Positions 1 to 7,218 of a stretch of 24,636 nt of DNA are shown in pieces. The position numbers were made by a program, and so were the translations under genes. How positions within the stretch are numbered: position 1 is the first letter of the stretch; each line of letters begins with the position of its first letter. The notes beneath the pieces are model-generated. The model had not been told where the DNA came from and ran no database searches. It saw nothing but the letters and a program-made list of their open reading frames with translations. This DNA comes from JBOGEN01 sp050743265 (GTDB lineage: Bacteria > Actinomycetota > Actinomycetes > JBOGEN01), in NCBI GenBank assembly GCA_050743265.1, contig JBOGEN010000219.1, positions 1-24,636 of the forward strand, in the 5' to 3' direction.

Positions 1-16
1 TCGGCTTCGCATCCGC

Positions 17-1084
17 TCAGACCTCCATCCCGAAGGCTCGCGAGAAGCGCACGTCGCCCTCCACCATGTGACGCATGTCGGTGACGCCGTGGCGGAACAT
101 CAGGGTGCGCTCGATGCCCATCCCGAACGCGAAGCCGCTGTAGACGTCCGGGTCGATGCCGCAGGCCCGCAGCACCCGGGGGTTGACGATGCCGCAGCCG
201 CCCCATTCGACCCAGCGGGGCCCGTCGGGGTGCGCCTCCCACCACACGTCCGGCTCCGCGGACGGCTCCGTGAACGGGAAGTACGACGGCCGCAGCCGCA
301 GCTTCGCGTCCGGGCCGAACATCGCCCGGGCGAACAGCTCCAGCGTCCCCTTCAGGTGGGCCATCGTGATCCCCTTGTCCACCACCAGGCCCTCGACCTG
401 GTGGAACACCGGGGTGTGGGTGGTGTCCAGCTCGTCGGTGCGGTACGTGCGGCCCGGGCAGACGATGTAGATCGGCGGGTCCCGCTCCAGCATCACCCGC
501 GCCTGCACTGGAGAGGTGTGCGGACGCAGCACCAGATCCGACTCCTCCGGATCCAGGTAGAACGTGTCCATCATGCTGCGCGCCGGGTGGTCGGGCCCGA
601 AGTTGAGCGCGTCGAAGGCGAACCAGCCCAGCTCCGCCTCGGGGCCCTCCGCGACCTCGTACCCCATGCCGACGAACAGGTCGCTGATGCGCTCCATCAT
701 CGTGGTCAGCGGGTGCCGGGCGCCGCGGGGACGCCGGATGCTCGGCAAGGTCACGTCGACCGCCTCTTCGGCCAATACCCGCTGCTCCCGCTCCAGCCGG
801 AGCTGCTCAGCGCGGTTGTCGTACGCCTGCTGGATCGCGCCGCGCGCGGCGTTCACCCGCTGACCCGCGTCCGCCCGAGCGGCCGGCGGCAGCGAGCCGA
901 TCTCGCGCCGGGCCAGCGACACCACCGCCCGGTCTCCGAGATGCTGATGCCGGATCCCGGTCAGCTGGTCAAGATCGCCCGCCTCAGTGAACGCCTTCTC
1001 CGCAGCCGCGGTCGCTTCCGCCAGCGCGGACTGGTCCAACAGCGCGGCCTGTTTGGGGTCGTAAGGGTCGTTGCGGTACGTCAT
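17..1084 (-). CDS. pheS: Phenylalanine-tRNA ligase alpha subunit
   Basis: Class II aminoacyl-tRNA synthetase subunit that charges tRNA-Phe in the cytosol as an alpha2beta2 enzyme with PheT. At 355 aa it is full length for bacterial PheS. An N-terminal coiled-coil arm (about residues 15-110) precedes the catalytic core. Motif 2 is seen as GRTYRTDELDTTHTPVFHQ (211-229) and motif 3 as GFAFGMGIERTLM (317-329), and the ending VEGDVRFSRAFGMEV is the usual one. The ATG at 1084 has an upstream AGGAGGA. The gene lies 176 bases downstream of the methyltransferase gene, with a hairpin and a possible promoter between them, so it may have its own promoter. pheT is expected just beyond position 1, outside the window. 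No anomalies are seen. Confidence 0.97.
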   Translation of the reverse strand: MTYRNDPYDPKQAALLDQSALAEATAAAEKAFTEAGDLDQLTGIRHQHLGDRAVVSLARREIGSLPPAARADAGQRVNAARGAIQQAYDNRAEQLRLEREQRVLAEEAVDVTLPSIRRPRGARHPLTTMMERISDLFVGMGYEVAEGPEAELGWFAFDALNFGPDHPARSMMDTFYLDPEESDLVLRPHTSPVQARVMLERDPPIYIVCPGRTYRTDELDTTHTPVFHQVEGLVVDKGITMAHLKGTLELFARAMFGPDAKLRLRPSYFPFTEPSAEPDVWWEAHPDGPRWVEWGGCGIVNPRVLRACGIDPDVYSGFAFGMGIERTLMFRHGVTDMRHMVEGDVRFSRAFGMEV

Positions 1085-1135
1085 CCTTCTCGCTTCCTCC
1101 TGCGAAGCAGCCGCGCTGCCTCGTGAGACGAACGC

Positions 1136-1141
1136 AGTGTA
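1136..1141 (-). promoter_or_regulatory. Possible -10 element for pheS
   Basis: On the minus strand the hexamer TACACT fits the actinobacterial TANNNT -10 pattern and would start a leader of about 45 nt before the pheS ATG. No convincing -35 box lies 16-18 bases upstream (GTGAAC/CCGTGA only), so this is a weak call based on position. Confidence 0.28.
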
Positions 1142-1220
1142 GGCGGCTGATCAAGGTTCACGGCGTGCGGCTGGGCCGCAGCCCGCCGGTCAGCGAGAGG
1201 GAGTAAGCGCAGCTCCTCCA

Positions 1221-1238
1221 GCCCGCGGCACGGCGGGC
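1221..1238 (-). terminator. Hairpin after the methyltransferase gene
   Basis: A perfect 6-bp stem (GCCCGC/GCGGGC, loop 1227-1232) lies 23 bases past the methyltransferase stop codon. A second small stem, GCGGC-TGG-GCCGC, follows at 1167-1179. There is no U tract, which is common for actinobacterial terminator-like hairpins. It may separate the infC operon from pheS or only attenuate read-through. Confidence 0.35.
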
Positions 1239-1260
1239 CGGGTAAAGAGTTCTCGACACA

Positions 1261-2103
1261 TCACGGTGTGGACTCCTTGCGGTGCGCTTTAGCCGAAGCG
1301 TACAGGCAGACCGCGGCGGCTGCCGCGAGGTTAAGGCTCTCGGCGCGGCCGTGGATAGGCGCCCGCACCCGCTTGTCGGCCGCTCGCATCACGTCCGAGG
1401 ACAGGCCGTGAGCTTCGCTGCCGAACACCCAGGCCGTGGGCGCCGCGAGCCCCCCGGTGTCGGCGAGCTGCTCCAAGTCGGTCTCGCCGGCGCCGCTGGC
1501 GGCGAGCACCTGCAGCCCGGCCGCCCGCAGCTGCCGCAGCCCCGCTGCCGCGTCGCCGCCTGTCGCCACCCGCAGGTGAAACAGGCTCCCCGCAGATGCC
1601 CGGACACATTTTCCGTTGTACGGGTCAACGCTGCGCTCGGTGAACCACACCGCTTCCGCGCCCGCGGCGTCCGCGGTGCGCGCCACTGTGCCGGCGTTGC
1701 CTGGATCGGAGACCTCCGCGAGCACCGCGACCAGCTTCGGCGCCGGCCGCAGCACGTGGCCGAGCGTGACATCGCTCATCTGGCACACCGCCACCACCCC
1801 CTGGGGGGTCACGGTGTCGCACAACGACGCCAGCGCGCGCTCGGTGACCCAGTGCACCGCAACCTCGCCAGAGTTCGCTTGACTGATGAGCTCGCTGTGT
1901 CGAGCGGTGAGCTCCGGAACCGCGAAGAGGTCGACTGCGACCCCTTCGACCAGCGCCTCCCGCACCGCCTGCGGCCCCTCGGCGAGAAAGCGCCGAGTCT
2001 CCTCGCGGCGCCGGCGGCGCCGCAGCCTCCTCGCAGCAGCGACCCGGGGGGTCCGCTCAGTGAGCGGAACCACCCCGGGTCTGCAGATTTCTTCCCTCAC
2101 CAC
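1261..2103 (-). CDS. TrmH/SpoU-family RNA 2'-O-methyltransferase
   Basis: SPOUT-class SAM-dependent enzyme that methylates a ribose 2'-OH in rRNA or tRNA. All three SpoU motifs are visible: NAGTVARTADAAG (136-148), WVFGSEAHGLS (225-235) and the knot motif ESLNLAAAAAVCLY (255-268). A basic, Arg-rich N-terminal region (about 20-40) leads into FLAEGPQAVREAL, typical of the substrate-binding L30e-like domain. This gene usually sits between rplT and pheS in actinobacteria. The start is uncertain: GTG at 2103 and GTG at 2100 are adjacent, and GTGs about 30 bases further in also fit the family's usual N-terminus; none has a good Shine-Dalgarno. The exact RNA target cannot be read from sequence. Confidence 0.9.
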   Translation of the reverse strand: MVREEICRPGVVPLTERTPRVAAARRLRRRRRREETRRFLAEGPQAVREALVEGVAVDLFAVPELTARHSELISQANSGEVAVHWVTERALASLCDTVTPQGVVAVCQMSDVTLGHVLRPAPKLVAVLAEVSDPGNAGTVARTADAAGAEAVWFTERSVDPYNGKCVRASAGSLFHLRVATGGDAAAGLRQLRAAGLQVLAASGAGETDLEQLADTGGLAAPTAWVFGSEAHGLSSDVMRAADKRVRAPIHGRAESLNLAAAAAVCLYASAKAHRKESTP

Positions 2104-2131
2104 TGTCAGTCACCGCGGCGACACGGGCTGG

Positions 2132-2506
2132 TCAGGCTGCGTTCTCATCCGCCGGAACAGCGGCTCGCGCCACCTCGACCAACGCCGCGAACGCCTTTTG
2201 GTCGTTCACTGCCAATTCGGCGAGAACCTTACGATCCACCTCAACCTCCGCCAAGCGCAAGCCCTGGATGAATCGGTTGTACGTCATGCCGTGGGCGCGG
2301 GCCGCGGCGTTGATGCGAGTGATCCACAGCCGGCGAAAGTCGCCCTTGCGGGCTTTCCGGTCGCGGTAGGCGTAGTTCAGCGAGTGGAGCAGTTGCTCCT
2401 TGGCCTTGCGGTACAGCCGCGAGCGCTGGCCGCGGTAACCGCTAGCCGCCTCCAGGGTCACCCTGCGCTTCTTGTGGGCGTTAACCGCCCGCTTCACGCG
2501 TGCCAC
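2132..2506 (-). CDS. rplT: Large ribosomal subunit protein bL20
   Basis: Ribosomal protein L20, needed early in 50S assembly and a known autoregulator of infC-rpmI-rplT operons in other bacteria. The 124 aa match family length, with the basic N-terminal extension ARVKRAVNAHKKRRVTLEAA and the globular RNA-binding half containing LWITRINAAARAHGMTY. It starts at GTG (2506) preceded by AAGGAG at a spacing of about 10. It follows rpmI after a 113-base gap and precedes the methyltransferase gene. Confidence 0.97.
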   Translation of the reverse strand: MARVKRAVNAHKKRRVTLEAASGYRGQRSRLYRKAKEQLLHSLNYAYRDRKARKGDFRRLWITRINAAARAHGMTYNRFIQGLRLAEVEVDRKVLAELAVNDQKAFAALVEVARAAVPADENAA

Positions 2507-2619
2507 GGTTCTCTAACTCCTTGTCACGGTCCTCGGGTCAGGCTGCTGAAACCTCACAAGACAGCCTGAGTAGCTCACCGAAATTCAGCATGGTCTGTGT
2601 GCGCTGTCGCGCCTGATCG

Positions 2620-2814
2620 CTAGCGGCCCAACAGCTTCTTGACCCGCTTCACATCGGCCTTGGCGAGCTGGACGACCCCCGCCAGCCGGCGGGTGCGGGT
2701 GGTGGGCTTGTTCTCAAAGTTGTGGCGGCGGTGGGTCTGCTCCCGGACTACCTTGCCGGAGCCGGTGACCTTCACCCGCTTGCCCATGCCGCTGTGACTC
2801 TTCATCTTCGGCAT
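2620..2814 (-). CDS. rpmI: Large ribosomal subunit protein bL35
   Basis: Ribosomal protein L35, a small component of the 50S subunit. The 64-aa product is full length and carries the family signature MPKMKSHSGMGKRVKVTGSG and a Lys/Arg-rich C-terminus. The ATG at 2814 has GGGGAG upstream. It lies 32 bases after infC and upstream of rplT, the standard infC-rpmI-rplT order, so one transcript is likely. Confidence 0.97.
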   Translation of the reverse strand: MPKMKSHSGMGKRVKVTGSGKVVREQTHRRHNFENKPTTRTRRLAGVVQLAKADVKRVKKLLGR

Positions 2815-2846
2815 CGCGATGCCTCTCCCCTCAGCCTTGCGAAGGC

Positions 2847-3422
2847 TCAGTTGGTAGCCGCGCCAGCGTCGGGCGCCGCCGCTTTCTTGGTGGCCTCTCG
2901 AGCCTGTCTGGCGCTCCGGTGAGGCGCCAGCACCATGATCATGTTGCGCCCGTCCTGGCGTGGCCGAGACTCCACGAAGCCCAGCTCGGCGACCTCGTCG
3001 GCGAGCCTGCCCAGCAGCCGGAACCCAAGCTCCGGGCGGCTCTGCTCACGGCCTCGGAACATGATCGTCACCTTGACTTTGTCGCCACCCTTGAGGAACC
3101 GCACCACGTGACCCTTCTTGGTCTCGTAATCGTGCGTGTCGATCTTGGGCCTGAGCTTCATCTCCTTGATGACCGTCTGCGCCTGGTTGCGCCGCGCCTC
3201 ACGGGCCTTCATCGCGGACTCGTAGCGGAACTTGCCGTAGTCCATGAGCTTGGCCACCGGAGGACGCGCGTTCGGGGCCACCTCGACCAGGTCGAGGTCA
3301 GCCTCCTGCGCGAGGCGCAAGGCGTCGCCGATCGCCACGATGCCGACCTGTTCACCGTTCGGTCCGACCAGGCGGACCTCCGGGACACGGATCCGGTCGT
3401 TGATGCGGGGCTCGACGCTGAT
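2847..3422 (-). CDS. infC: Translation initiation factor IF-3, ATC start
   Basis: IF-3 binds the 30S subunit, discriminates against non-canonical start codons and prevents premature 50S joining. Both domains are present: the N-terminal domain (RINDRIRVPEVRLVGP) and the C-terminal domain (PKIDTHDYETKKGHVVRFL, then KVTIMFRGREQSRPELG). The first ATG/GTG/TTG-type start, GTG at 3338, would delete about 28 conserved residues. The reading frame continues to ATC at 3422, preceded by AGGAGG with a 4-nt spacer, and an in-frame TGA (3432-3434) lies just upstream with no ATG, GTG or TTG between. The 191-aa product from ATC has the correct N-terminus. Rare start codons on infC are a known autoregulatory device, since IF-3 represses such starts. 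Confidence 0.96.
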   Translation of the reverse strand: MSVEPRINDRIRVPEVRLVGPNGEQVGIVAIGDALRLAQEADLDLVEVAPNARPPVAKLMDYGKFRYESAMKAREARRNQAQTVIKEMKLRPKIDTHDYETKKGHVVRFLKGGDKVKVTIMFRGREQSRPELGFRLLGRLADEVAELGFVESRPRQDGRNMIMVLAPHRSARQAREATKKAAAPDAGAATN

Positions 3423-3667
3423 GGGGCCTCCTCAGGCAGTGGGAACTCGGGCAGACAGACCGCCCGCCCGCGGAGGCCACCGCTCACACGAGAGCCCCGC
3501 ACGCGTCCGCTTGCGGGGCCCACCACGCACCAGGTCAGCCGTCATGACGACGACCGGGCCACCGGCGTTTCACACCGGTGCCCTGACCGTACCCGCCGAC
3601 TTGACGTCGACCAGGTGGGAGGTGGACTCCACTTGCGGCCCGGCACCTGACGGGCCGGGCTGGTCAG
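3423..3667 (-). promoter_or_regulatory. Structured 5' leader of infC
   Basis: The 262 bases between infC and the divergent DUF1844 gene hold several perfect hairpins readable on the minus strand: 3638-3644/3654-3660 (7 bp, GC only), 3556-3565/3575-3583 (9 bp with one bulged base), and 3494-3501/3512-3519 (8 bp, loop of 10). A short palindrome also lies at 3622-3632. A weak -10-like TACCCT (3674-3679, minus strand) would start a leader of about 245 nt. In Bacillus and E. coli, infC leaders are regulated by L20 or IF-3; that this one is too is inference. No U tract follows any stem. Confidence 0.45.
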
Positions 3668-3684
3668 TCTGACAGGGTAGCACC

Positions 3685-4110
3685 ATGACCGGCTCGCCCC
3701 CCACCCCTCGCGACGCTTCCGGAACCGCTGCCGGAAGCCCCGCCGGCGCCACCGTCTCGGGCGGCACGGTCGGCCCGGCGACGGGGCTCGACCCGCAGCG
3801 TGACATCGCCGAGGTGCCCGCCGTCGAGGTGATCTCGGCCGCGGCCGTCCATCTCATGAGCGCGTCGGCGGTGAAGCTCGGGCTCGCCGAGGACCTGCCC
3901 GAGGCGTGCGACCTCGACGAGGCACGCAAGCTCGTCAACGCGCTCGCCGGCCTGGTCACGGCCGCGTCGGAGGACATCGGGCACCACCACGCGGCGCCGC
4001 TCCGGGACGGGCTCAAGTCGCTGCAGCTGGCGTTCCGCGAGGTCTCGGACCCGGAGGACCCTCCCGGCCAGGGCCCGGGTGAGCGGTTCACCGGTCCGGT
4101 GCGCGGCTGA
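3685..4110 (+). CDS. DUF1844-domain protein
   Basis: Small protein of unknown function found next to infC in many actinobacteria. Of its 141 aa, the N-terminal 40 or so are Ser/Gly/Ala/Pro-rich and probably disordered. The DUF1844 domain follows (about 45-120): VEVISAAAVHLMSASAVKLGL, then CDLDEARKLVNALAGLV and LKSLQLAFREV, all predicted helical. The ATG at 3685 is preceded by CAGGG. It diverges from infC, and its last 23 bases overlap the 3' end of the convergent SseB gene. No catalytic motif is seen. Confidence 0.85.
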   Translation: MTGSPPTPRDASGTAAGSPAGATVSGGTVGPATGLDPQRDIAEVPAVEVISAAAVHLMSASAVKLGLAEDLPEACDLDEARKLVNALAGLVTAASEDIGHHHAAPLRDGLKSLQLAFREVSDPEDPPGQGPGERFTGPVRG

Positions 4111-4816
4111 GCCCCTCGACGGCGACCTCGACGCCCGCGCCGAGCCGGGCACGCAGCACGTCCTCCGCGCGGAGACGTTCCGCGGCAGCGTGGGCGACGC
4201 GTGCCGTCGTGGCCGGGTCCCCACCGGGCGCCGCCTCCAGCACCACGCGGACGTCCTGGTCCTGCGAGGGCTCCAGCCGGTGGCCCACCAGGCCCTCCAG
4301 CCCGTCGAGCGCCCGGGCGACGGCGGCCGTGACGTCGGGATCCGCGGCAGGAGGCAGGTGCGGACGTCCCTCGGCGAGGGCGCGCAGGGCTGGTCCGGAC
4401 ACCACGTGCCGGACGGGCCCGCCGGGGTCGACGAGCACCGCCCGGGCGTCCTCGGCGTACGCGGCGAGTGCGGCGTGGCGTGCCTCCACGGGCACCGGAC
4501 GCGCGTCCGCCCGCCACCCTGCCAGCGTGTCGGTGCAGGTGAACACCGGGAGCGCCCGGCTGCCGTCGCGGCCCACGAGCGTCACCACGGCCATGTCCGT
4601 GGAGGGCTCGCTGCCCTGCCCGCTCGCCGGCTCTCTCCCCGGCTCGCTCGGCACGGCCACCACCGGGACCAGCACCCGGGCCGCGGACAGGGCGGCGTGC
4701 ACTGCGTACGTGTCGACGTGCCCGGCCGCGTGGTCGGCCAGCGCACGGGCGAGCGCCGGGTCAGCCTCGCCCGCGTCGCCGGCAAAGCCCGGGTCGGGGA
4801 CGGGTCGGCCGCTCAT
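4088..4816 (-). CDS. SseB-family protein
   Basis: 242-aa protein with SseB N-terminal-like features (RVLVPVVAVP, then MAVVTLVGRDGSRALPVFT and ARAVLVDPGGPVRHVVSGPALRAL) and an SseB C-terminal-like region with a hydrophobic, Val-rich pattern (VRVVLEAAPG). The actinobacterial role is unknown; the E. coli namesake was named for an effect on serine sensitivity. A Pro/Ser/Gly linker (about 57-73) separates the first strands from MAVVTL. ATG start at 4816. It lies 44 bases downstream of the ring-opening amidohydrolase on the same strand and marks the edge between housekeeping and catabolic genes. DUF1844 and SseB next to infC is a familiar actinobacterial neighbourhood. Confidence 0.8.
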   Translation of the reverse strand: MSGRPVPDPGFAGDAGEADPALARALADHAAGHVDTYAVHAALSAARVLVPVVAVPSEPGREPASGQGSEPSTDMAVVTLVGRDGSRALPVFTCTDTLAGWRADARPVPVEARHAALAAYAEDARAVLVDPGGPVRHVVSGPALRALAEGRPHLPPAADPDVTAAVARALDGLEGLVGHRLEPSQDQDVRVVLEAAPGGDPATTARVAHAAAERLRAEDVLRARLGAGVEVAVEGLSRAPDR

Positions 4817-4860
4817 CCCGGCAGGCTAGCCGCCCGTCCCGTCCGCGCCCGCGCTGCGGC

Positions 4861-5979
4861 TCAGCCGAGGTCGACGATCGCTGCGACGGGGCCGCCGCCC
4901 GAGGGACCCTGGTGCACGGCCGCGACGGACACGAACACCGCGGGGTCGCCGGTGACCGAGGCGGACACGCCCCCGACGCAGGCCTTGATCTGGCGGTGCC
5001 AGTGGACGTCGGAGTCGTCGAGCATGATGTTGCGCCGCCCCCGCACGCTTCCCGACGGGTCGGCCTCGCACTTGAGGAAGACGTTGACGAGCCGGTCCCC
5101 GAGGTCGGAGTGGTGCGGTCGCTGGGGCAGGTCGAGACCGGCCGAGCGGACCGCGTTCCAGATGCCGTCCGCGTCCAGGGCGTCGCGCATCACGTCGTGG
5201 CCGATGCGGAACCGCCCGCCCACGCCGCGGGCGTTGCCGACGACGACGATCTGGGCCCGGTCGAGCTCGACCCCGGACGAGCAGGAGGCCACGGACGAGA
5301 ACAACGACAGGTCGCGGTGGATCTGCTCGGCCGCGGGCATGCTGATCTCGCCCAGCGCGACGGCGATGCCGAGCGCCGTGGTCGAGTTCGACACGTCCAT
5401 CGACTTGAGCGTGTCCTCGGTCCACACGTCGTGCCCGCGCCGCTTCGCGTCGCCGATCGTGTCCAGCGTGAGCAGCGGGGTCTTGGTCTGGACGTAGTGG
5501 ACGTCCGCCGGGTCGGTGATGCCGGCAAGGCCCATCGCGGTCCGGACGCCCTCGGCGACCTTCTCCACCATCGGCGTACGCCCGATGTCCTCGGGGTTGA
5601 TCACCTCGCTCATCGCGATGCCGACGGTGACCCGCGGTTCGTCCGCGGCAGGGTAGCGGCCCTCCGGCGCGTACGCGAAGACCGTGGCGTGCGGGGAGAT
5701 GACCCCGTCGGTGCCGCCCGACCAGACCAGCGGCACCTGCTTGGCCTCGGCGTCGGAGCGGGTGCCCTTGGCGACCAGCACGTCGCGGAACGCGCGGTCG
5801 GCGAGGATCCGGGTGTAGTCGTTGACCCCGCCGTTCCCCTCGGTCTTGCCGATGACGGCGAGCACGTCGTCGGCGGCGAACACGTCCTTGTCGATCAGCG
5901 TGGCGAGGCCCGAGGCGTCGGTGACGCTCTCGATCGCGACCTTGTGCACCTCGACGGGTCTCGACTGGGGGGAAGGCAC
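4861..5979 (-). CDS. Ring-opening amidohydrolase (barbiturase / cyanuric acid hydrolase family)
   Basis: Opens a cyclic imide ring: barbiturate to ureidomalonate (barbiturase) or cyanuric acid to carboxybiuret (AtzD/TrzD). At 372 aa it has the family's threefold internal repeat. Each repeat supplies a Lys and a Ser at expected sites: K45 (GKTEGNG) with S88 (SGGTDGVISPH), K166 (VQTKTPLLTLD) with S235 (CSSGVELDRAQ), and K303 (FLKCEADPSG) with S360 (GPSGGGPVAAI). GTG start at 5979, with GAGGAG at a spacing of 6. It is last in a minus-strand series after carbamate kinase (79-base gap). A molybdenum hydroxylase and a UraA-like permease nearby, and the absence of biuret or allophanate hydrolases, favour barbiturase. 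Sequence alone cannot exclude cyanuric acid as substrate. Confidence 0.9.
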   Translation of the reverse strand: MPSPQSRPVEVHKVAIESVTDASGLATLIDKDVFAADDVLAVIGKTEGNGGVNDYTRILADRAFRDVLVAKGTRSDAEAKQVPLVWSGGTDGVISPHATVFAYAPEGRYPAADEPRVTVGIAMSEVINPEDIGRTPMVEKVAEGVRTAMGLAGITDPADVHYVQTKTPLLTLDTIGDAKRRGHDVWTEDTLKSMDVSNSTTALGIAVALGEISMPAAEQIHRDLSLFSSVASCSSGVELDRAQIVVVGNARGVGGRFRIGHDVMRDALDADGIWNAVRSAGLDLPQRPHHSDLGDRLVNVFLKCEADPSGSVRGRRNIMLDDSDVHWHRQIKACVGGVSASVTGDPAVFVSVAAVHQGPSGGGPVAAIVDLG

Positions 5980-6058
5980 GGGTGGCTCCTCGCTGGGTTT
6001 CTGGGTCCCGGCCGGCTGAGCGGACGTGGCGTCTGGACGGTGGGCGGACGGGCGGTGG

Positions 6059-7030
6059 TCACGTCAGGGAGGGGTAGGCGACAGGTTCGACCACCGTGCC
6101 CGCCCGGCCGGCCGCGGCGTCGGCGATGTGGTCCAGCGACGTGATGGCGGCGAAGCGCCCCCCGTGCTCGACGAACCGGAGCGCGGCCTCCACCTTGGGC
6201 CCCATGCTGCCGCTGGCGAAGTTCCCGGCCTCGGCGAAGCCGCGCAGCGTGACCGCGTCCACGTGGCCGAGCGGGCGGGCGTCGCCGGTGCCGTAGGCGA
6301 GGACGGCGGCCTCGACGTCGGTGGCGATGACGAGGGCGTCCACCCCGAGGTGGTGAGCGAGCAGGGCGGCGGTGAGGTCCTTGTCGCAGACGGCCTCGAC
6401 GCCGCGCAGCACGCCGGCCGGGTCCCGGACGACCGGGATGCCCCCGCCCCCGGCGGCGACCACGACGAAGCCGGCCGCGGCCAGCGTCGCCGCAGCGGCG
6501 GCGTCCAGCACCTCTCGGGGCTCGGGTGACGGGACGACCCGGCGCCAGCCCCGAGCGCGCCGGTCCTCCCAGTACTGGCCGAGGGCGATGTAGCGCTGGG
6601 CCTCCTCCGCCGAGACGTACCGCCCGATCGGTTTGGTGGGGCTGGCGAACCCCGGGTCGTCGAGGTCGACGCGTGTCCTGGTGACGACGGTGGCGACCTG
6701 GCGGTGGACGCCCCGACGGGCGAGCGCGGCCTCGAGCGCGTCGAGGACGAGCAGGCCGATCGTGCCCTGGGTCTGGGCGACGCACCAGTCGAGCGGGACC
6801 GGCGGCACCACCGAGGCGGCCAGCTCGTTCTTCACCAGCAGGTTGCCCACCTGCGGACCGTTGCCGTGGGTGAGGACCACGTCCACGCCGGCGGCGACCA
6901 GGTCCGCGACCCGTTCCATGGCGAGGATGACCGCGGCCGTCTGGGCATCCGGGCTCGCGCTGCCGTCCGGGCCGGTCATCGCGTTGCCGCCGAGCGCGAC
7001 CAGCACGCGTCGGGCGGGCGCGAGCGCCAT
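6059..7030 (-). CDS. arcC: Carbamate kinase
   Basis: Reversibly transfers phosphate between carbamoyl phosphate and ADP, giving ATP, CO2 and ammonia in the catabolic direction. The 323 aa carry the amino-acid-kinase fold motifs: ALGGNA (12-17), HGNGPQVGNL (55-64), PTKPIG (131-136), AGGGGIPV (193-200), CDKD (215-218) and SGSMGPKVEAA (273-283). The ATG at 7030 is chosen over an open upstream extension because family members begin directly with the first strand and AGGAG lies 6 bases before it. Arginine deiminase and ornithine carbamoyltransferase are absent here, so the carbamoyl donor must come from elsewhere. Context suggests carbamoyl released from a ureido intermediate; that is inference. 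Confidence 0.94.
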   Translation of the reverse strand: MALAPARRVLVALGGNAMTGPDGSASPDAQTAAVILAMERVADLVAAGVDVVLTHGNGPQVGNLLVKNELAASVVPPVPLDWCVAQTQGTIGLLVLDALEAALARRGVHRQVATVVTRTRVDLDDPGFASPTKPIGRYVSAEEAQRYIALGQYWEDRRARGWRRVVPSPEPREVLDAAAAATLAAAGFVVVAAGGGGIPVVRDPAGVLRGVEAVCDKDLTAALLAHHLGVDALVIATDVEAAVLAYGTGDARPLGHVDAVTLRGFAEAGNFASGSMGPKVEAALRFVEHGGRFAAITSLDHIADAAAGRAGTVVEPVAYPSLT

Positions 7031-7125
7031 GCGGGTCTCCTGCGGGGTCCTTGGCCTGACCGCCGGCGGGAACCCCCGCCGGCACCGGTCTGCCGACTCT
7101 AGGCCGGGACCCGGGTAAGGCGCAG

Positions 7126-7142
7126 GGCAACGACTGCCCAAC
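7126..7142. promoter_or_regulatory. Candidate operator, GGCAAC-N2-CTGCC, upstream of carbamate kinase
   Basis: The 188 bases between the carboxyltransferase gene and the carbamate kinase contain GGCAAC-GA-CTGCC followed by CAAC. Its core is an inverted repeat, GGCA-N5-TGCC. The same arrangement occurs upstream of hyuA at 14220-14235 in the same orientation. It lies about 96 bases before the ATG. A bound regulator is inference; the PucR-type protein at the window end is a candidate. Confidence 0.35.
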
Positions 7143-7218
7143 ACCGGGAGGGGCTTTGGCGAGCTACGTCAGCAACGCGAGGGGTGGGACGACGGGCCGC
7201 CCGGGGTGGGGGCTGGAG

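Noticed and set aside
1085..1260. T-box or other tRNA-sensing leader before pheS
   Set aside because: No T-box consensus or specifier-loop layout is seen, and the possible promoter leaves only about 45 nt of leader.
1..4816. Assembly chimera, because the translation genes look lower in GC than the catabolic genes
   Set aside because: The DUF1844 and SseB genes continue the normal infC neighbourhood, and ribosomal genes are often less GC-rich in such genomes.
4861..5979. s-Triazine (cyanuric acid) mineralisation operon
   Set aside because: No biuret hydrolase or allophanate hydrolase is nearby, while a UraA-like permease and a Mo-hydroxylase favour barbiturate. The family alone does not exclude cyanuric acid.
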